In this document: piece after piece, positions 57,092-64,000 of the stretch
Layout of the letters: every line of letters begins with the position of its first letter
Position numbering within the stretch: position 1 is the stretch's first letter
Assembly: GCF_002994745.2 (NCBI RefSeq)
Contig: NC_037091.1
Location: 7,836,001-7,900,000, forward strand
From: Rosa chinensis
Taxonomy: Eukaryota; Streptophyta; Magnoliopsida; Rosales; Rosaceae
Direction of reading: 5' to 3'
DNA length: 64,000 bases
Notes under the pieces: model-generated
What the model was told of the DNA's origin: nothing
Seen by the model: the letters and a program-made list of their open reading frames with translations, nothing else
Database searches by the model: none
Made by a program: the position numbers and the translations under genes

Positions 57092-59195
57092 TGATAGGAG
57101 CATTTTAATGCAACGTTTTAACGGTTATTTCCTCATATTTACTTAGTTATTTCCTTAAATGAATCCCTTTAGTTTAGGAAAGTTTCTTTTTCCTGTTTTT
57201 AGCAAATTTCCATTTTAGTTTAGGAAAGTTTCCATTTCTTACTTTTAGAAAGTTTCTATTTTTCATTTTTGGAAAGTTTCTATTTTCGTTTTAGGAAAGT
57301 TTCTATTTTTAGTAAGAGTTTCTATTTTTAGGTCCTTGTAGCAAACAAGTGGAAATGAACTCACGAAATGAAAGAGGAGCTAGCCAACGTTGAGAGGTGT
57401 AAAGATGAGACACAAAAGGCTACACAAATGAGCAGAAATGAAGAAATGAAGCTTTCCTGTTCCAACCAGGAACCCCGATTCAAAAGAGGAAAGTGTACCA
57501 AGCAAGATTTCGGAGATAACCAAAATATTTGATCGAAATAATGAAGGAAATGATGTTGGAGGCATCAAGGCTTAAAGATGACACAACATGCCCAAAAACT
57601 CTATGGATTAAATTGGATTTTCGGCAAAATGGATAAAAACCCATGGCAATTAGGGTTTTGTGACGTCAAGAGATATTTTTAGGAGAGAGTAGATGTTTTG
57701 CCATGAAAAAGAGAGAGAGTTGGCGTGAAAATCAAGAAGAGAATAAAGAGATTTCGATGGAGATATTCAAGGGAGGGTTTTAAGGAAAGAAGAAGTGTGT
57801 GCAACAAGAAAAGGTTCAAAACAAGTCTAGATTCGTCCCTATTTTCTCTAAAGATATTGTTGCCGAAATTGGTGAAGAAAATCAGAATAAATCTCTAAAT
57901 ATTTTGGCAATAATATATATTTAAGGGATTTAGACTTATTTTGGAGAGTTTTGATTGGTTGGAGTTACGTGGCATTTTCTAATACTTCTTTGGAAAATAA
58001 TAGAAGAATCAAGAAGCTTGGAGAGCACTTTTGCCATTCCCTATATATACTCCCTCTCCCTAGACGTTTTACACACCTTACAATTTAGAAAATTACTTCA
58101 TACGCGAAAGCTCTCTCCATTCTCTAGTTCATTTTCTGCGATTTCATTCAAGGGAGGAAGAAGGAAGAAGAAGTCGTGAGCACTTCCCCCTAATCCACCT
58201 TGAAGCTGTGAGTTTTGAAGCTTGCTTTCAAGATTCAATAGTTCATCGTTCAAGTTCTTCATCACCATCTCCATTCACGGTGTAATTCAACCTTCTTTCT
58301 TGTAATCGTAATTGATTTCCCTTGTTTGATTCGTATGAATTTGTCCTAGTTAACAACAATGTTTGAGCAAAGTTTGAAATCGAATTCTTATGATTGAATG
58401 ATATTTTCGATTCCTGTAATTGTGATTCTAAGTTGCTTTTGTGAATTGTTCAATTAAATTTGCTTGATTGATATCTTTTATATGTTTATTCTAAATGGTT
58501 CGAAACATTTTAGGGTTTATGTATAATTGGTGCTAGGTTTAAGTTTATGATTCACCTAATAGTTTTGTGAACTTAATCAAAAGTAGTAAAGGTTTTGGAC
58601 AAGAATCGAATTTAATTGAAAAGGATTGCAGTTAGATGAACTTATTCATACTAAGTTGTGCACTTGAGTTGATAACCTTTCTTTTGTTTATTGCGTTAAA
58701 CATGTCTTGATTTGCTAGCTTTCTAGACTTTGATTGCATGTTTGATAGGGTTGATCTATGTGCTTTCACTTAGATTAATTAGTAAAGAAAAGTAAAATAT
58801 GGGAAATCGTTTGCTTCAAATGTTTCACATGATCAACTTCTTTCTCGTGACTTGGAAGAACAATTGTAGGGTTGATTCGAATTTGATTATAGAATTGGTT
58901 TTGATTTTTGTTTCTTATGTTTCATTCTTGTATTTGTGTTTTTGTTTTTACTTAATTTTATTTCTTTCTTTTAATGTTCGAAAACCTAAAACCCTAAATC
59001 CCGTTTTATTTCGTAAATGTGTATATACTTTATTGTATATTCTTGTAAATATTATACTTTGTTTTTATTTTAATTATTTAATTATTTTATAATGACAGGT
59101 GTACCCTCAATCCCCGGAATAGAACGATCCCTATTTACTATATACTAACGATGACATTTTCAGGGTTAAATTATATGCTTGCTTTGAGCGTATCA
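57092..59195 (+). repeat. 3' LTR of the Athila-like element
   Basis: 2104 bp, TGATAGG...GCGTATCA, followed by the target duplication CTTAT. It shows the uninterrupted version of the site where the CACTA element entered the 5' LTR (57335). TATA box at about 58041-58047. Confidence 0.96.
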
Positions 59196-59200
59196 CTTAT

Positions 59201-61440
59201 AGAGATTTAAGACTTTTGCTTTCGAATGCTAACTCACTAACTCTAATCCCAATATACAACCCATGCTAAACTTTGTACAATCTTTTACTTTCTTTTTATT
59301 TTTGGATTTTCTTCTATTTGACTTTCTCTTCTTTTTTTTTCCTCAAAATCACTCACCCCCATACTTATTTTTTTTGTAACCTCGCACTTTTGACATTTTC
59401 TTTCTTTTGAAGCACTTAAACATAAAGTCATTCTCTCGAATCGCTTCACCAACTACCATGGAATGGGAGGACAAAAATGTTTAGGCTAGGTAGGGATTTG
59501 TGGTGCTAATGAACAAAAAGGCTAACTACATAAATAGGCTCAAAGTGGCAATATAGTGATAAATATCTTTAGGCACATGTTTTTTTGGCCATGGTGGTAT
59601 TAAGCCTAATGGCTCAATTCTTTCCATCCCATCGTAAGCTAACATATAGCCTCGAGAGATCTCAAGCAAGTTCTAGATACGCAATGTCATGAAATTGTAC
59701 ACACATGAAAGAATAAGTGAATGAACGATGCATATACTATAAATATAGGCACAAAAGCTCGCAAATAAGGGCATGCAAGTTAATCAAATCATATTTATGC
59801 TTCTCTAATTATGATGAGCCAACCTAACCATAGGCTATGTGCACACATATAGTCAAGCATAGATCACATATACACTTAATCACAAAACAAATTCAAAGTC
59901 TTAGATCATGCTTAATCTATTCACAATCACAACAAGCTAAGTCTATGTCTCGTCATTGGGGTTGGAAAAAGACATTAACCAGTAAAATATAATTACAAAA
60001 AACTAAACTAAAAAAGTTAATTTTTATTAATTTTTTTTATATAGTTTTTTTGGTGAAGAAAATAGGGCACCCAAGCCCTCATCCCCACACTTAAAATCAA
60101 TATTGTCCTCAATGTTGTAAAGTGAGCTCGAAAGCTAAATCCATGTCAGATTTAGATATGAGAGTGAAGTCCGGGCGAAGGCACAAAAATTAACTATGAA
60201 AATGAAAATCTAAATGCGGAGAAAGAATGCGAAAACTCCCTTTGGCGACCTCCATTGCTCACGACCTTTGGAGAAGAACAATAAGAGACACCAACCTTAA
60301 GGCACAAGGCTTTGACTTCCTTAATGTATGCTCCAAGCTAGCTCTAGGTGCTCATTAAAGATCGAATCCATTTAGAACATAGAAATGTCCTAGAGCAATG
60401 CATCACACAATAAACCCACCAAAGAATAAAGACAAAGGTCTTCTATTAAGCTTATAGGCTTTCCCACCTCCAACACACCCCATAACTGCCCTATAATGGC
60501 CTCCATTGAAGAATTGAAGTGCAAAAAGTCCAGCCAACCCGAGTGAACAAAAACTAGTGAGTACAGCGAAATTTCAGCAATGACCTTCTTGTCTTCAAAT
60601 ATCCATATCTCAAACTTAAGAAGAGATAAGTAGGTGAAGCTCCTTGTATTAAAAATTAGACTCAGAGAGCTTTCTATCTATGTAAAGTAGGCCACCTATC
60701 TCCAAATGAGATGAAAACTAATGCTGGTCAAAGTTGCCGGTTTGTCATAAAGTCTGTTGCTGACCCTCAGTCACCAGAACTGTAATATATGAATCTCCAG
60801 AAGTGCAAAGAGGGTGAGACTAACTGAAAATGAAACTAGATTCAACAGGATACTTGATGGTAAAATTTCACTGGAAAAATTGATTTTGAGTCAAAAATAG
60901 TTGGCCTCCAAACTCAATGATATGTTATGCAGTTTCTGCTGTGCCCTGTTTCTGACCTCTGTCATTTGGAACACTATATCTGAAGCTAGGAAGATTCAAA
61001 TGAAAAATTGTTAAATCAGCATATAGAAGACATATGAAGATACAATTCATGAAAATTTCAGCTCCAAATACCTTAATATATAGAGGGTGTAGCTTCCCAA
61101 ACTCACTCTATAATAGCTGTCTCTGTTCTGACCTCCATGTATTGACCACTAAATAACTAGAGTTCTAGTTGTTCAAAAGGGCTGAAATTGTGGCACAAAA
61201 TAGTAGAGATATATAAAAATAGCCCAAAATAATTTCAGCTGAAAATATCGTGCATACTGGAAGTTATAATCACCCAAATTCAATTGAATTTTCTGGACAG
61301 AAACTGCTCGATCACTACCAAATTAATTCTCCTTCACATTTTCAACTCCATACACCTCTCACCCTCCCAAAAATGACTCAAAAGCTTTATTCACAACAAA
61401 AATAAACTAAGAAAAAAATAAATACTACCGATGATATATT
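59201..61440 (-). other. Conserved 3' non-coding domain, copy E (minus), with purine tracts
   Basis: On the minus strand the tract TTTAAGTGTGGGGATGAGGG (complement of about 60076-60095) follows a CATTGAGGACAAT block. A second AAGTATGGGGGTGAGTG lies at about 59350-59367. CACTTTGAGCCTATTTATG and a TACCACCATGGCC segment match copy C near 55995. No ORF supported. Confidence 0.65.
60730..61330 (-). repeat. Degenerate tandem repeat, unit about 176-192 bases
   Basis: The segment TGACCYYC...GAACACTATATCTGAA recurs with starts at 60761, 60953 and 61129. Each is followed by an AAATTTCAGCTCC-like or AAATTTCACTGG-like end. Copies are strongly diverged. Confidence 0.55.
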
Positions 61441-61463
61441 ATGGTTGCCTCCCTAGCGAGCGC
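61441..61463 (-). other. Post-ORF GGGAGGCAACC motif, minus-strand element
   Basis: On the minus strand GCGCTCGCTAGGGAGGCAAC follows the last ORF by about 45 bases. The position matches that behind pol in the 18-kb Athila-like element. Confidence 0.65.
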
Positions 61464-61507
61464 TTTGTTTAAGGACTTCATTGCCGGTCCAGAGAACGTG
61501 AACTTTG

Positions 61508-62920
61508 TCAAGGTGGATACTTCTCAAGTGCGACCACCCTATTGTTTGGGGCTAAGTAACTCATCGATATGTCATAGAGGCAAAACCAAGAACTATATAA
61601 GAATACTTCAATTGGTGGCCAAAAGTATAGCTTCTTAATCTTCATCTTCTTCTCAATTTTTCTTCTAAGAGCTATCCTTGCCTTCTCCTTCTCAAGTGGT
61701 GTAGAAATAATGCTCATAGGAACAATAGGTGGTAGAAGCTCTTGAGAGTGACGAGAAGGGTTGAGTGTAAGTTTTCCTTTCCAATCCATCACCTCATCGT
61801 AGAAACATTGACCACTTAATGGTGGATTGAGAGGTAAAAATGCCTTAATCTCAATCTTCTGATTAAGAACATAAGTGCTCAATGTCCTACTCTCCACCTT
61901 GGGAAGCTCGTGATGGATCTCCTTGGATGTAGGAGGCAAGAAAGTCCTTGGCTTTTCAACTTCTTCATCACAAGGTAGTGAAGGACTCTATTCATCCATG
62001 GGAATATCGACCTCAATGAATAAGGGATTATGGTGTATGACTTCAAGCTCCACATCCTCCTCAATGAACAAGGGATTATGGTGTATGACTTCAAACTCTG
62101 CATCCTCCTCACTAGATAAGTCCTCATCTTCTTCGAAAACATCTTCAAGCATCTCCCCTCCATTAGGAAGCTTAGATTTCCAATATTGCATCCATTCCTC
62201 CGAAGTGTAGTCTCCCACCTCACTTGCATTGAAACTTTCATAACCAAACTCACTTTCTTGTACATCAACATCACTATAATTATCTTCAACTTGCATAAAC
62301 GACTCTTGCTCAAGATACTTGATATGTACCTCTTCTCTTGAAATAGGCTCCACTTGGTCAAAGAAAGACTCATGCTTATAAATGGCGAAGGGTGGGTCTT
62401 GTGCAAGACTTGCCTCAAGTTGCTCATTGGAATGTGCAAGCATTTCTTGAGAAGCTTGCAATTGAGCTAGCCATTCTTCAAGAGAAGGCTTCCTAGATTT
62501 GATCACATGCTTGCTCATGAGGATATGCTTTGGGAACCATGGTCTCTTGTGAAATTCTAGCTTGAGAGGTTTGTAATAGAGCTTGAGAAGCTTGCAATTG
62601 AGCTAGTAGTCATTCAACAAATTCCTTCCTAGGCTCATAAGCGTCATCTTGTAGATATGCATCGGGTACAAATGACTCTTGATACATGCCCATCTTGTAC
62701 TCACACTCTTACATAAAATCCGGGCACTCAAATCTCAAAGAGCACTCAAAAGGTGAATGCCACGGAGAATTACACAAAGCACAAGTTTTATTGCAAGAGG
62801 ACATAGAACCCACTACATGAGAATTCCACTCTTGATGACCTCCACCATAGAGACTTTCTTGCTCATATCCCCTTGGATCTTCCCATCCATAGCTCCATTA
62901 ATCCATAGCTCAATATGATA
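61508..62920 (-). pseudogene. Gag-position protein with N-terminal CCHC knuckle, broken
   Basis: Reading right to left, the first part (62920-62520) contains a CCHC motif, CALCNSPWHSPFEC (62742-62783), between in-frame stops. It then reads EFVE*LLAQLQASQALLQTS. A shift near 62520 leads into the frame MSKHVIKSRKPSLEEWLAQL..., where LAQLQASQ recurs. That frame is highly acidic (EDVFEEDEDLSSEEDAEFEV) and has a perfect protein repeat, EVIHHNPLFIE, twice, encoded by a 51-base DNA repeat at about 62018-62115. After a TAG at 61988 the frame continues to 61508 with a basic C-terminus. The CCHC suggests nucleic-acid binding, hence gag, but it is N-terminal, unlike a usual gag. I cannot assign a Pfam capsid domain. 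Confidence 0.6.
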
Positions 62921-63102
62921 AGAAATAAGCACCTATGAGTTCCCAAAAGTAAGATTAGTAACAAAAAAAAATAGAAAATATAAAATTAGAGAGTAAGCAA
63001 ACAAAATAAACAACTAATTTATTTTTTTTAAAATAAAGAAACAAAAATATGCAAATGTGACCTAAAGAACCGATTCACCAAGTGATTAAGGCTATTAAAC
63101 CC
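62921..63102 (-). other. Leader of the minus-strand element
   Basis: AT-rich stretch between primer site and ORF with no feature recognised. It is much shorter than the 1.3-kb leader of the 18-kb Athila-like element. Confidence 0.4.
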
Positions 63103-63121
63103 TAATCCCCACAATGGTGCC
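63103..63121 (-). other. Primer-binding site, Athila-like, minus strand
   Basis: On the minus strand TGGCACCATTGTGGGGATT, close to the Athila site TGGCGCCGTTGCYGGGGATT with C-to-T and G-to-A type changes. It defines the left limit of the LTR-like sequence and the minus direction of the element. Confidence 0.7.
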
Positions 63122-63146
63122 ATTGGCTTAATGCATAAACTCTCAT

Positions 63147-64000
63147 GTACGTATCATTGCCAAAATAGGGAAGTATTAAGCCCAAGATTATCATACCATA
63201 TGGATTACTGATTAACCCACAATCCTTGGGTAGTCGGAATTAGAGTGACTAAGCAAACAAAAGAAAAAGAAAAAGAAAATAAATAAAAATGCCACTTTAA
63301 AGCACCAAGCCTTAGCAATGCTTGGCTTTGGTAAAAACTAAAACCTAATCAAAACTAAGAGCCTAATGATGATTATCTATAATGAGTCGGAGTTCAATAT
63401 TTTGAGAGATGATTTTGGATTAACAAAATATAATGAAATGTAAAGCAATTAAACACAAAAATGAAATGTAAACAATAAAAATGAGAATGTCGGGTGCTAG
63501 GGAGGTTCCTTCACCTAAATCTTATGTTCCGAAAGCTAATCTAATGTAGGTGCAAATCTCCTACTTTGGCGGTAGTCATATCCAAGGCGGTTCAAGGGTC
63601 AAGGACCGAAATTCCGTTGCATGTTACTGACTTGATACACATTTACGCAAGCGTACGTATCACTGTCAAGATAGGAAGTATTAAGCCCAAGATTATCGTA
63701 CCACGGGGATTAGTGGTTAACCCATAATCCTTGGGTAGTTGGAATTAGAGTCACTAAGCAAACAAAAGAAAAAGAAAAAGAAAATAAATAAAAATACCAC
63801 TCTAAAGCACTAAGCCTTAGCAATGCTTGGCTTTGGTGAAAACCAAAACCTAATCAAAACTAAGAGTCTAGTGATGATTATCTACAATGAGTCGGAGTTC
63901 AATATTTTGAGAGATGATTTTAGATTAACAAAATGTAATGAAATGTAAACAATAAAAATGAGAATGTCGGGTGCTAGTGAGGTTCCTTCACCTAAATCTT
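63147..64000 (-). repeat. Tandem direct duplication, 506-bp period, in the LTR-like end
   Basis: GTACGTATCAYTGYCAARAT at 63147 recurs at 63653. The second unit follows the first to the window edge (AATGAGAATGTCGGGTGCTA at both 63480 and 63958). Copies are about 95% alike by eye. This is presumed to be LTR of the minus-strand element with an internal or LTR-junction duplication; the window end hides its extent. Confidence 0.8.

Larger units (their letters stand above)
41158..59195 (+). mobile_element. Athila-like Ty3/gypsy element, full length with TSD CTTAT, carrying nested insertions
   Basis: Both LTRs start TGATAGGAGCATTTTAATG and end TTGAGCGTATCA. CTTAT flanks the whole at 41153-41157 and 59196-59200. 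The primer-binding site is of Athila type. Gag, protease (DLGAS), RT (FMDDF), RNase H and integrase follow in order, then a 2.1-kb 3' region without ORF. Without the 4.86-kb CACTA insertion the element is about 13.2 kb. The polyprotein has four or more nonsense codons and several frameshifts, and the LTRs differ by three large indels, so it is old. Confidence 0.96.
59201..64000 (-). mobile_element. Minus-strand non-autonomous LTR element (TR-GAG-like), host of the Athila-like insertion
   Basis: On the minus strand, from right to left: LTR-like sequence (right of 63122), an Athila-type primer site (63103-63121), one long gag-position ORF region (62920-61508), the post-ORF GGGAGGCAACC motif, and a 3' non-coding domain up to 59201. 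No protease, RT, RNase H or integrase lies between the ORF and the 3' domain. The remaining 3' end was separated by the 18-kb insertion and should lie left of 41153; its 3' LTR was not identified. Confidence 0.7.

Noticed and set aside
1..64000. CRISPR arrays, bacterial operons, rRNA genes, full tRNA genes
   Set aside because: None seen. The A/B boxes found belong to SINEs; repeated units are not CRISPR-like, and the DNA is plant nuclear.

Overview
This is plant nuclear DNA, most likely from a eudicot. It is AT-rich, contains introns with GT-AG borders, and is dominated by plant transposable elements: Ty1/copia, Ty3/gypsy of Athila-like and CRM-like type, CACTA, hAT, MULE and tRNA-derived SINEs. 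I cannot name the species. Only one gene looks intact, a RING-H2 (ATL-type) E3 ubiquitin ligase on the minus strand at 30194-31303. One F-box gene (20039-21290) is complete except for a single-base frameshift in a homopolymer. Everything else that is coding is a transposon polyprotein in decay or a gene fragment.

Layout. 1-658: DUF4283/zinc-knuckle (LINE-type gag) pseudogene, minus strand. 953-1059: truncated SINE. About 2.1-6.56 kb: decayed copia element cut off inside RNase H. 7.48-10.36 kb: deletion derivative of an Athila-like element that keeps both outer ends and its 5-bp target duplication. 10.36-11.29 kb: MULE-like element with about 280-bp inverted repeats around a gene fragment also present at 16.4-16.8 kb. 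A third copy of that inverted repeat, at 11.66-13.79 kb, is split by a 1.8-kb solo LTR. 15.0-16.0 kb: five consecutive exons of a DMC1 (meiotic recombinase) pseudogene. 18.5-21.3 kb: hAT MITE inserted into the repeated leader of a pair of F-box copies. 21.99-27.38 kb: complete CRM-like chromovirus with TSD GCTAA. 27.4-38.4 kb: intergenic DNA around the ATL gene. 38.4-40.3 kb: two DNA-transposon relics and a SINE with a perfect 18-bp TSD.

41158-59195 is an 18-kb Athila-like element with TSD CTTAT. Its 5' LTR is split by a 4.86-kb CACTA element (TSD TTA), which itself holds a roughly 1-kb hAT-like element. This Athila copy sits inside an older minus-strand element (59.2-64 kb and probably about 40.6-41.15 kb). 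That host element has an Athila-type primer-binding site and a gag-position ORF with a CCHC knuckle, and no pol between that ORF and the insertion point. Insertion order is therefore: minus-strand element, then Athila, then CACTA, then hAT-like.

The most interesting signal is non-coding. Three LTR elements with different LTRs (7.5-8.8, 54.9-57.1 and 59.2-61.4 kb) share a collinear 3' domain with two copies of an AAGTGTGGGGG purine tract, one internal and one at or near the LTR border. Two of them also share a GGGAGGCAACC motif close behind the last ORF. The 18-kb element additionally repeats a bounded module twice in its 5' leader and once, degenerate, in its 3' region.
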